From contig CAKZPK010000039.1 of NCBI GenBank assembly GCA_937139035.1, forward strand, positions 1 through 41,307: a stretch of 41,307 bases of DNA. The letters are read 5' to 3'. How positions within the stretch are numbered: position 1 is the stretch's first letter; each line of letters opens with the position of its first letter. A model generated the notes under the pieces. That model saw only the letters and a program-made list of their open reading frames with translations. It searched no databases and was not told the DNA's origin. Both the position numbers and the translations under genes were made by a program. Origin of the DNA: an uncultured Crocinitomix sp. GTDB taxonomy: Bacteria; Bacteroidota; Bacteroidia; Flavobacteriales_D; Crocinitomicaceae. Below are positions 16,128 through 23,494 of the stretch, piece by piece.

Positions 16128-16431
16128 GATTTTATTTTTTAATTAGACAAATATTAGTGTATTACTGCGCAGTGAATACATTGCAATGATATGAAGTATT
16201 TAGCGTACAGGCTGTTAAAAAATTACTAATGCTTGTTATAGAATTCTTAAAGTTTTCGAGACTAAGAAATGTCTCATCAAACAATTAGGAAGTAATTTGT
16301 GTGATTTTTTGGATTAACTTGATCTCTTAGAGCTTGTTTGTTTTCGACAAAATTTCATGACTTAAAACAAACCATTAATAGCGCTCCTTATCACTAACAA
16401 CCTAGAAACTTATTATTATAAATAATACGAC
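16128..16431. other. 304-bp intergenic region without a recognisable gene
   Basis: No coding frame, tRNA or known RNA motif is visible. It should contain the promoter of the leftward DUF1573 gene. An inverted repeat with 9-bp arms GTTTGTTTT (16336-16344) and AAAACAAAC (16364-16372) lies near the end of the leftward membrane-protein gene that stops at 16432. A weak 5-bp hairpin GAGAC/GTCTC sits at 16258-16275. Confidence 0.6.
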
Positions 16432-17142
16432 TTAGTTAATGTAATTTGAGGGAGCAGGTTGAATCTTTCTAATTCTTATTCGTAGCAAAAGAGAAATAGA
16501 AAAGAAAAACAAAATTAAAGGAGCGCTATATATAATTAGACGTAAATACGTCAACTGATTTTCTGGTAATAATGTGAACAAACACACTAAAGTTAGTGTT
16601 AGTAAAACTGATATAAAATCAATTTGGTTATAGGTCACTGTTAGCTTTTTGGAGACTACTATTGCCCCAATTAGCACAAACAATATTCGAAATGAAAAAA
16701 TAGTAAGAATCAAAAAGACTATTCTATTAAAATCGCTATTGGTGAAATCTGAAAAATGAAAAAAATCATGCCAATTAACATACTTCGCAGCGATTAAAAA
16801 CGTGATAAAAGCAATGCCCACCATTAGACCAACAAAAGAGTGCATTACTATCACATAGGTTCGACCGGTTTTAACCTTGCCGGCTTTAAAAAATTTAACT
16901 AAACCTTTTTTTAATCGATTACTTAAAATAAAATCATAGAATAAAACCCAAATAGCAAATGAAACAATAATACCCAAAACTACTGAGCTATTTGGAACTA
17001 AAAAACTAATTATGAAAACTGTTAAAAAACTCAAACAGACGCTTACGCCCTTAAAAAATTGTTCAGCAGATACGCCGCTTTTATTAGCATTTGCGATTGC
17101 ATCCCTTTTATTAATTTGATATTTAAAACTTTTAGTGATCAT
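16432..17142 (-). CDS. Multi-pass membrane protein of unknown function
   Basis: A 236-residue protein if it starts at MITKSFKYQ; an in-frame ATG at 17226 would add 28 residues (with a CRLC pair) that do not look like part of the protein. It has about six hydrophobic helices, for example FLTVFIISFLV, VVLGIIVSFAIWVLFYDFIL, VGLMVGIAFITFLIAA, VFLILTIFSFRILFVLIGAIVV and LILFFFSISLLL. Short basic loops (SNRLKKGLVKFFKAGKVKTG) suggest cytosolic sides. No family is recognised. It is probably transcribed on its own; 200 bp separate it from the next leftward gene. Confidence 0.72.
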   Translation of the reverse strand: MITKSFKYQINKRDAIANANKSGVSAEQFFKGVSVCLSFLTVFIISFLVPNSSVVLGIIVSFAIWVLFYDFILSNRLKKGLVKFFKAGKVKTGRTYVIVMHSFVGLMVGIAFITFLIAAKYVNWHDFFHFSDFTNSDFNRIVFLILTIFSFRILFVLIGAIVVSKKLTVTYNQIDFISVLLTLTLVCLFTLLPENQLTYLRLIIYSAPLILFFFSISLLLRIRIRKIQPAPSNYIN

Positions 17143-17346
17143 TCTATATTTATTCAAAGTACATAATCGACATGATTTTTTGTTTGGTACCAAATTAGTC
17201 ACCAAATGCGGTAATTGATCTATCAAAACATCCCAGCGTCAAGATCTAGTTTCCCAAAATGTTAATTTGGAAATATAACGTCCCCAGTAAATAACTGGTT
17301 CTAAAAAAGTTTTTATTTGACTTTAGAATTTGAGGGTCAATTCGAT

Positions 17347-17931
17347 TTAAAATTGATCTAAGAGTTCATCACTGTTCTTGCTTGTACCTTGCGATATTTC
17401 ATTAATTTTTGGTTGAAGAATCCAAATTCCGATTACAAAAAACCAGATCAGGAAAAATTCACTCGCATAATCACTGAAAGTAACACTACGCTTCAATTCA
17501 ATTGCTTTTAAAGTCTTCGCGCAAAAGTTCAAACAGTAGAACAAGCTAAACATGGACAATAAATGCAATAGCACTATAAGTCCAACTTTCCCCCCTCCTT
17601 CTGACATGAATCGCATCCCTCCATTCGTAATGAAAAGAATAATTAGCAAACTAAAATAAATCAAAGGAACTGTCCAAAAGAATTTGAATCGTTTAAGATT
17701 CATTTTTATCCCATCCAATAATCTATCATTTAAACCTACTGCTATCGACCAAAACCACCCCAACAAAACAAATACAGGAACTAAAGCTATTAAAAGAACA
17801 AAAACGAACATACCATTCATATTTGCACTTCTAAAAACAGTCGCAAATAGTATAAACTGTATAATTATTGGTACAACCATTACCAATACAAAAAGTTGCC
17901 AGTGCTTTGCTTTATGAAATAACTTTATCAT
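17347..17931 (-). CDS. Multi-pass membrane protein of unknown function
   Basis: A 194-residue protein with about five membrane helices: LFVLVMVVPIIIQFILFATVF, MFVFVLLIALVPVFVLLGWFW, FFWTVPLIYFSLLIILFI, a segment near VGLIVLLHLLSMFSLFYCL, and FFLIWFFVIGIWILQPKI. After the last helix is a short polar tail ending DELLDQF. The family is common in Bacteroidota in my recollection but has no known function. Its start overlaps the stop of the upstream 363-residue gene by 4 bp (ATGA), so the two are translationally coupled and may work together in the membrane. Confidence 0.75.
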   Translation of the reverse strand: MIKLFHKAKHWQLFVLVMVVPIIIQFILFATVFRSANMNGMFVFVLLIALVPVFVLLGWFWSIAVGLNDRLLDGIKMNLKRFKFFWTVPLIYFSLLIILFITNGGMRFMSEGGGKVGLIVLLHLLSMFSLFYCLNFCAKTLKAIELKRSVTFSDYASEFFLIWFFVIGIWILQPKINEISQGTSKNSDELLDQF

Positions 17932-19019
17932 TTCTGCGCTAGCTTACGTTTATCAATTTTGTCAAATCCCCAAGCAATAATCCAATACACTATTACTAAA
18001 ATTGGGTATCCCATGATAGACATAAAACGATAACCAGAAACATCACTTGCATGTGGACCAATTAAATAGGCAAACCAATCAAAGCTGAAAATCCACACGA
18101 ATAAAAATATACCCGGCACTAGTATTGAACCGACTATTACAGCTACCGAATACTTTGCTAAAGGATTTTTTCTTCGATACCTGTACATCCAAAACAGATG
18201 TAAGACAGCAAAGATAAAACCTATAATTAGCGCTAAATTAAGTCCACCAAAATCTAAAAAGAACTGCGCTGTACCACTAATTTGAGGATGGTAATAAATT
18301 TCAAGTACAGGAACTGGAATCCCTTCAAATGACCAATACCCTACTTCATTAATATCGCCCGAATTTAATGTTCCTAAATTAGTTTCAATAGTCTGATTGA
18401 ATGCAGAAGCATCAATAGTTAAATCCAACACTCCAAATGATTTCCAATAATTAGCTGGAGATAATGAATAGCGAAAGTCATACTCTTTTATTGAACTGGA
18501 AAAGTCTGTCCATACATGAGCTGTATAAGTTACTCTAAACTGATGCTCACCTTCTGAAATATCACCCTCAAAATAGATTAAATCACTTAATGTTACAGAT
18601 GTTTCATATTGACTATTTTCGCTAAAATTCACAGCTCCTGAATACATTCTACCCCCTTCGAAAAAATAAGGATAGTCACCAAACAAAGAATCCTCATTTA
18701 CCCAATCATAAGTAGGAATAACAACATTATTAATTTTTCTTCCATCCAAAAAGACTTGAAAGTCATCTAAATATTCAGATGCATAAAACAATAAAGGAAT
18801 TTGCTCGCCCAACTTGGAGGAGTTAATGGTATAAATCACTTCAAAACTGGCAGTTTCAAAGGCAGAATCAATAACAATATTTAGCTCTTCATGCAGTATA
18901 TCAACAAATTCACTGGTAAACGGACGAGAGCCAACTGTACCATGAATAAGAGGTTCACGCATGTTCGCCAACAAGGTTCCATTAAACAGAAGGAATAAAA
19001 CAATCAAGAAATGTTTCAT
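17928..19019 (-). CDS. Exported N-domain plus membrane-helix protein of unknown function
   Basis: A 363-residue protein with a signal peptide (1-18, ending LLAN). About 240 beta-rich residues follow, predicted outside the cytoplasm. The C-terminal 105 residues hold three to four membrane helices (LALIIGFIFAVLHLFWMY, VAVIVGSILVPGIFLFVWIF, YPILVIVYWIIAWGF) and a basic cytosolic tail. I do not recognise the domain; it has the look of an extracytoplasmic sensor or an assembly factor. It overlaps the next leftward membrane-protein gene by 4 bp. A TAATTTTG -7 element lies upstream on the minus strand. Confidence 0.75.
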   Translation of the reverse strand: MKHFLIVLFLLFNGTLLANMREPLIHGTVGSRPFTSEFVDILHEELNIVIDSAFETASFEVIYTINSSKLGEQIPLLFYASEYLDDFQVFLDGRKINNVVIPTYDWVNEDSLFGDYPYFFEGGRMYSGAVNFSENSQYETSVTLSDLIYFEGDISEGEHQFRVTYTAHVWTDFSSSIKEYDFRYSLSPANYWKSFGVLDLTIDASAFNQTIETNLGTLNSGDINEVGYWSFEGIPVPVLEIYYHPQISGTAQFFLDFGGLNLALIIGFIFAVLHLFWMYRYRRKNPLAKYSVAVIVGSILVPGIFLFVWIFSFDWFAYLIGPHASDVSGYRFMSIMGYPILVIVYWIIAWGFDKIDKRKLAQK

Positions 19020-19048
19020 AAGGCATTAATTAGGATGTTTGAATATAA

Positions 19049-19056
19049 CAAAATTA
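19049..19056 (-). promoter_or_regulatory. Possible -7 promoter element of the leftward membrane-protein pair
   Basis: On the minus strand this reads TAATTTTG, an exact match to TAnnTTTG, 30 bp upstream of the start at 19019. No -33 TTG lies at the normal distance, so the match may be chance. Confidence 0.35.
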
Positions 19057-19107
19057 GCTATTTGATTGAGAATAGACTAAGCCAAAGTTTTTCACTACTT
19101 TCGTTTT

Positions 19108-19713
19108 ATGATTGAGCAAATTGAGCAATTTGATCGCGATTTATTTTTAACCTTAAATGGTTTACACGTAGATTGGTTGGACCCGGTAATGTGGTGGCTT
19201 AGTTCGATCGTATTCATGATTCCTGTATTTGCCTTTGTGCTCTATTACGCGTATAAAAAAGGGAAACTACGGTTGACATTTATAATGTTAGGAGGAATTG
19301 GTTTATGCATTTTACTTTCAGACCGGATTTCTGTTGAACTGTTTAAAGAGGTATTTGAACGTTATCGCCCTACTCACAATACAGAAATAGGTGACTTAGT
19401 ACATACTGTAATTAAACCGAATGGCGAAGAGTATAGAGGTGGAACATTCAGTTTTGTAAGTTCACATGCTACCAATGCAATGTCAATGGCTTTATTTTCA
19501 TTTTTACATTTAAGACGGTTTAATAAAAAATGGTCCCTAATTTTTCTTTGGGTTATAGTTGTTTCTTACACCCGTATTTACTTAGGCGTACATTATCCTG
19601 CTGATTTAGTTTGTGGGGCGATACTTGGAGCAGTAATTGGCGGAATTGTTTATTGGATAAGTTTAAAACTGGATCCTTATAAATCATTAAATACGATTAA
19701 GGCAAATGAGTAA
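19108..19713 (+). CDS. PAP2 family membrane phosphatase
   Basis: A 201-residue PAP2 (type 2 phosphatidic acid phosphatase) protein with about five membrane helices. The three-part active site is visible: K80 with R87-P88 (KEVFERYRP, the K-x6-RP motif), SFVSSHATN with catalytic His120 (the PSGH-type motif), and TRIYLGVHYPAD with Arg156, His162 and Asp166 (the SR-x5-H-x3-D motif with Thr for Ser). Likely substrates are lipid phosphates such as undecaprenyl pyrophosphate, phosphatidylglycerol phosphate or lipid A phosphate; the sequence does not choose. The active site faces the periplasm in related proteins. Its stop overlaps the crcB start by 8 bp. Confidence 0.93.
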   Translation: MIEQIEQFDRDLFLTLNGLHVDWLDPVMWWLSSIVFMIPVFAFVLYYAYKKGKLRLTFIMLGGIGLCILLSDRISVELFKEVFERYRPTHNTEIGDLVHTVIKPNGEEYRGGTFSFVSSHATNAMSMALFSFLHLRRFNKKWSLIFLWVIVVSYTRIYLGVHYPADLVCGAILGAVIGGIVYWISLKLDPYKSLNTIKANE

Positions 19714-20080
19714 TATTGCGATTATAGCATTCATTTTTGTTGGTGGAGGATTGGGCAGTTTAGCACGTTACGGCGTTGGCAAATTGGCATTAAACTACTA
19801 TGTAGATGGCAAATTTCCTTTAGGAACATTAGTAGCCAATACACTTGCTTGCATTGTATTAGGTGTTACTCTTTATCTTTTCAAGGACCGATTACTCGAA
19901 AATGAATGGATAAAGTATTTTGTTATTATTGGTTTTTGCGGTGGATTCTCTACTTTTTCAACCTTTAGTTTAGACACGGTCAAACTATTTAGCGACGGAC
20001 TTTTTACCTTAGGTATTTTTAATATCCTAATTAGCTTAGCCCTGGGAATTTCTATACTATGGATATTAGTTAAAGTATAA
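19706..20080 (+). CDS. crcB: Fluoride efflux channel CrcB/Fluc
   Basis: A 124-residue protein of four membrane helices, the standard size for a homodimeric Fluc fluoride channel. Signature motifs are GGGLGSLARYGVG (13-25), GTLVANTLACI with the pore Asn45 (40-50), and GFCGGFSTFSTFS (76-88) holding the Phe-box residues that line the fluoride path. It exports fluoride to prevent enzyme inhibition. It overlaps the PAP2 phosphatase gene by 8 bp, so the two are translationally coupled. No fluoride riboswitch is apparent upstream. Confidence 0.96.
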   Translation: MSNIAIIAFIFVGGGLGSLARYGVGKLALNYYVDGKFPLGTLVANTLACIVLGVTLYLFKDRLLENEWIKYFVIIGFCGGFSTFSTFSLDTVKLFSDGLFTLGIFNILISLALGISILWILVKV

Positions 20081-20084
20081 AATT

Positions 20085-20555
20085 ATGCGAAAAATAGTGG
20101 GTCTTTTAATGCTTGGTTTATTTGTACAGTGTACAGGCCAACATTCCTTCAAAGACATTAGTGAATTTGAAATTTCAGAAGGATTAATGGAGGATGGCGA
20201 ATACGTCAAAGTAGTTTATAGTTCAGGTGCACCTGATGATAATTTGGACTTGACTTATTATTTGCACCTGATTGTGGTTAGTCAGGTTTCTAAAGACACT
20301 TTTAACTTATTAAGCACAGGAGGCGCTCTTGTTACCGAAACAGATAATATGCGTTATTATATTGCAAATAACTCTAGCGCTAATATTATTATGCAAAATT
20401 TAGACAAAATTCAGAATGGTGTAAACATAAATGACTTAGGTACAAAAGACATTGACCAAGTAGTTGTAAACAACACCAATTGGCAGGATGCAGAGAACAA
20501 TTTCCCAACAATAATTGGTGGATTGGCAAATGATATTCGATCAATAGAAGATTAA
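20085..20555 (+). CDS. Predicted lipoprotein of unknown function
   Basis: A 156-residue protein with a lipoprotein-type signal: MRKIVGLLMLGLFVQC with Cys16 as likely lipidation site. The mature part is acidic, with a beta-rich middle (YYLHLIVVSQVSKDTFNLL) and no recognised motif. It starts 4 bp after crcB and ends 25 bp before an OmpA-family gene, so it belongs to the same rightward cluster. Pairing with an OmpA-family protein would suit an envelope role, but that is inference. Confidence 0.75.
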   Translation: MRKIVGLLMLGLFVQCTGQHSFKDISEFEISEGLMEDGEYVKVVYSSGAPDDNLDLTYYLHLIVVSQVSKDTFNLLSTGGALVTETDNMRYYIANNSSANIIMQNLDKIQNGVNINDLGTKDIDQVVVNNTNWQDAENNFPTIIGGLANDIRSIED

Positions 20556-20580
20556 CAGACTTTTTAAAAATTCCCAAATT

Positions 20581-21804
20581 ATGATTCGAATAACCGTTTT
20601 TATTCTGAATTTAATTCCACTGCTTTGTATAAGTCAGGTTGTTGATTTTGAAAATTTAGAGAACCTAAAACCAGGCGACCCTGTTGGTGAAATCACTTTA
20701 GAAGAATCAGATTATAGCATTCAATTTTACATTGGTCATGATATAACAGACACCGTTCCATTACGCATGCAAAGAGTGGCGCACGATTCTAAAACGGGCG
20801 GTTTTTATGGTCCAGAATCTAAATTAGATTGCCAAGGAAACAAGATTGAAACCAAACGGATTAATCAAATTAACGATAAAAAGTTTGTTCTTAATTCAGA
20901 GATAAGTAATCGAGAACGTGTTGGGTGCCATTTCGTATCAGGTATTTTGTTGGGAGAGAAACTGCCATCCATTTTTATTTTTTACAATAAACCCGTTACT
21001 GGCTGCAGTGCAGATTTATTGGACGTAGATGGGCATGATAATACGATTGAAGCATACGACATTTATTGCTACGCTAACACCTCTGACTATCCTTCAAAAC
21101 CGATTAACGATAAACCAATTGAGATTCGGTCAACCGGTCGAACTTTCGGTCCTGGAATATTGGGCGACAATGGCGGAGTAATGCCTTTCAGTATTGATTT
21201 CACAATAGGTTTTACGCTTATTGAGATTCGACCAATACAGCAAGTTAGCGGAGGAAATGAAGTACGTAATGAATTTGGTTTTGCATTGGACAATTATAGC
21301 CCAAGATCGGTTGAGCAAGCTCCGTATATTCCCCCTTATCTTTCTGGCGAAGATAACAAGGTGGCTGTAGCACATATCAATGATAAAAAGCTTGCTCTTG
21401 ACCCTATTATTCAGACAGAAATAGAAACGACCCCCGTTCAACGTAAATTTTTGGAACGCAATGAATCTATTTATTTTGACTTTGACAGTGCTAAACTATC
21501 AGCTGCTGCAATTGAAATTTTAGATGATATAATTGATGACATTAATAGTTTGAGTGCACTTGAACGAAAAATGGAAATTAAGGTGGATTTAAGTGGATTT
21601 ACTGATCCTGCAGGAAGTAATGCGTATAATCAACATCTGTCGCAGAAGCGTGTAAATGCTACTGCGGATTATTTTTTGAAGCATGGTGTAAATTCTTCTC
21701 TTCTAAAAAAGAAACACTATGGCGAAAGTTATTCTGGAGATGCCAATGATTCAGATGCAAAAAAAAGAACGGTTCAAATTAAATTGAGTTATCGTAAAGT
21801 TTAA
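20581..21804 (+). CDS. OmpA-family outer-membrane/peptidoglycan-binding protein
   Basis: A 407-residue protein with a signal peptide (1-19, ending CISQ). Residues 20-240 form a beta-rich domain of unknown type with several Cys (DCQGNK, GCHF, GCSADLLDVDG). The C-terminal OmpA domain (about 293-407) has the usual blocks: IYFDFDSAKLS, DLSGFTDPAGSNAYNQHLSQ, and KKRTVQIKLSYRKV. The NAYNQHLSQKRVN region holds the peptidoglycan-binding Asp/Arg-type positions. It should anchor the envelope to peptidoglycan. It is last in the rightward PAP2-crcB-lipoprotein cluster. Confidence 0.88.
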   Translation: MIRITVFILNLIPLLCISQVVDFENLENLKPGDPVGEITLEESDYSIQFYIGHDITDTVPLRMQRVAHDSKTGGFYGPESKLDCQGNKIETKRINQINDKKFVLNSEISNRERVGCHFVSGILLGEKLPSIFIFYNKPVTGCSADLLDVDGHDNTIEAYDIYCYANTSDYPSKPINDKPIEIRSTGRTFGPGILGDNGGVMPFSIDFTIGFTLIEIRPIQQVSGGNEVRNEFGFALDNYSPRSVEQAPYIPPYLSGEDNKVAVAHINDKKLALDPIIQTEIETTPVQRKFLERNESIYFDFDSAKLSAAAIEILDDIIDDINSLSALERKMEIKVDLSGFTDPAGSNAYNQHLSQKRVNATADYFLKHGVNSSLLKKKHYGESYSGDANDSDAKKRTVQIKLSYRKV

Positions 21805-21840
21805 CCACCCCCGTATGCTTATGCATCCTCCTTAACATTA

Positions 21841-21886
21841 AGTGTTTGAGAACATTACCATCTTCATAATAACGCTCTCAAACACT
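21841..21886. repeat. 11-bp inverted repeat between convergent genes
   Basis: AGTGTTTGAGA (21841-21851) and TCTCAAACACT (21876-21886) are perfectly complementary with a 24-nt spacer. It lies between the convergent OmpA-family and DUF2807-like genes. There is no T-run directly after either arm, so it is at best an imperfect bidirectional terminator. Confidence 0.6.
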
Positions 21887-21929
21887 ACCAGGACACTCAC
21901 TACACCTGTCGCTGGCAACCAATATGGTT

Positions 21930-22448
21930 TTAAATTGTTTTTTTGACTGGAGATGCTTCCTTTGGCACAGAAACATCAAGCGTTTCTGTATGCACCTCTC
22001 CTGCTCCGTTAATTTCAACCTCTAATTTTTTGGTCTTAACCTCCTCACGACAATTAACAATCCCGTTTCCATTAATCACAATTCCCTTTAACTCGCTCAT
22101 TGTTATGATTATTGTAAAATCCTCATCACCAACCAGGTTGTTAAACTCATTAATATCACCATCTTTTACCCCAATCGTTAAAAGGTTATTTTCAACATTG
22201 ATATCAATTAAATCGGCTGTTTCTGTAGCACCGTCAAACAAAACCTCAGTTTCATTTCCCGCAACAATCATTACATTGACGTTTAAGTTTAAATGAATCG
22301 TGTGAAACTCATCCATTCCTTCATTATGATCGGAAACGGCAACTTCTTGCGTCATTGATTTAGCGTTTGACGCAACATCTTGATTTTGATAAGGAGTTGC
22401 ATTTACCATAGCTGATAGTGATAATGCTGTAATAATAGTTGCTAGCAT
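21930..22448 (-). CDS. Secreted DUF2807-like (GIN domain) protein
   Basis: A 172-residue protein with a signal peptide (about 1-18, ending VNAT). The mature part resembles the DUF2807 (GIN, auto-transporter adhesin head-like) domain: FHTIHLNLNVNVMIVAGNETEV, NNLLTIGV, then short beta repeats such as LKGIVINGNGIVNCREEV and LEVEINGAGEVHTETLDV, typical of a beta-helix. It is shorter than usual for the family, and ends in a Lys-rich tail just after the second repeat, so the beta-helix may be truncated. Function unknown. Confidence 0.75.
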   Translation of the reverse strand: MLATIITALSLSAMVNATPYQNQDVASNAKSMTQEVAVSDHNEGMDEFHTIHLNLNVNVMIVAGNETEVLFDGATETADLIDINVENNLLTIGVKDGDINEFNNLVGDEDFTIIITMSELKGIVINGNGIVNCREEVKTKKLEVEINGAGEVHTETLDVSVPKEASPVKKTI

Positions 22449-22696
22449 AATTCTTTGTTTTATAATTAAAAGTTAAAGTGTTTTATTTTAAAGACTTCAA
22501 TTAAATCTGAAGCTCTATACGTAAGATGCTTTTTTGATAAAAAGGTTACAAATAAGGTCAATTAATTTTTACAATCTTAGATTTAAGGAACCTATTTTAG
22601 ACTTATTACAGATCTCAAAAACCAATAAGAATAAGAGTTAAAACAGGAATCAACACTGAAATTAGAAACAAAAATACACGTTGAATTTAAATTGGA

Positions 22697-23317
22697 CTAT
22701 TGTAAAGTTGAATCATCAAGACATTCTAATTCGGTATCAAAACAATCTCCATATTCAAGCTTATTTGTGATATTTCCATCTTCATCATAATATTCCCAAA
22801 CACCACAAGGACATTCATCACATTCGTAACATGTTTCCAACTGCTCTTTAGTCTTAATTTTGCCACTTGGATAGTAATAAGTATTAAATATTGAAAACCG
22901 AATTGCATGGCAGCCATCATCTTCTCCAGGTAACCAATAATCGTAAATAGATTCTAGCTCTAATCCTCCGTCATTATTATATTTAGTGACTCCTATAATC
23001 GAACCACATCCCAACACATCTCCTTGCTCTCCAATCTCTATTAGCACTCCGTTTCTATTGAACTTTTTATAGACATATTCACTACTACTGGAATAGTCAA
23101 TAACCTCGCTAAGTTCACCCGTTTCAAAGTAAATCGAATCTATTTTCGGAAATGAATAATCTGTTGAATCTTCATCTGAAAACTCGGTAATAAGTGGGTT
23201 AGGAAAAGATTCTTCCAATGTATTTATTGTATCTGCATGAGAGTCTATCGGTTCATTTACCTGAGTATCATTGCATGAGATCAATAGTATGAATAAAATA
23301 AAGGGGAATGATGGACG
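22697..23317 (-). CDS. Lipoprotein with MORN-like repeats
   Basis: A 206-residue lipoprotein from MRPSFPFILF; an ATG six codons upstream is also possible. The signal ends at LLISC. The mature part contains MORN-like Tyr/Gly beta-hairpin repeats: FETGELSEVIDY, YKKFNRNGVLIEIGEQ, YYPSGKIKTKEQL and GVWEYYDEDGNITNKLEYG. A Cys cluster (CYECDECPCG) interrupts the repeats and could bind metal or form disulfides. It starts about 21 bp after the stop of the FeoB-associated protein, so it is probably co-transcribed with the feo genes. Its role is unknown. Confidence 0.75.
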   Translation of the reverse strand, partial: RPSFPFILFILLISCNDTQVNEPIDSHADTINTLEESFPNPLITEFSDEDSTDYSFPKIDSIYFETGELSEVIDYSSSSEYVYKKFNRNGVLIEIGEQGDVLGCGSIIGVTKYNNDGGLELESIYDYWLPGEDDGCHAIRFSIFNTYYYPSGKIKTKEQLETCYECDECPCGVWEYYDEDGNITNKLEYGDCFDTELECLDDSTLQ

Positions 23318-23338
23318 CATGATTAAAAATAGCAATTT

Positions 23339-23494
23339 CTAATCACATCCGCAGTTACCGGAATTGCATGACTTATCCATTGGAGATCCTACCGGTTTCT
23401 TTTTTAGATTTTTTCGATAAAAACGAAAAGCAAAATAACCTATTGCCAAGGCAAATAGTGCATACACTAAAATATTTTGAATTTCTGTCGTCAT
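23339..23494 (-). CDS. FeoB-associated Cys-rich membrane protein
   Basis: A 51-residue protein starting at MTTEIQNILV, chosen because its ATG overlaps the feoB stop by 4 bp (ATGA); a longer frame upstream lies inside feoB. It has one membrane helix (LVYALFALAIGYFAFRFY), a basic stretch (RKNLKKK) and a C-terminal Cys motif (SCNSGNCGCD). This matches the FeoB-associated Cys-rich family, which follows feoB in many Bacteroidota and Firmicutes and is thought to help iron(II) transport, perhaps like FeoC. Confidence 0.85.
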   Translation of the reverse strand: MTTEIQNILVYALFALAIGYFAFRFYRKNLKKKPVGSPMDKSCNSGNCGCD

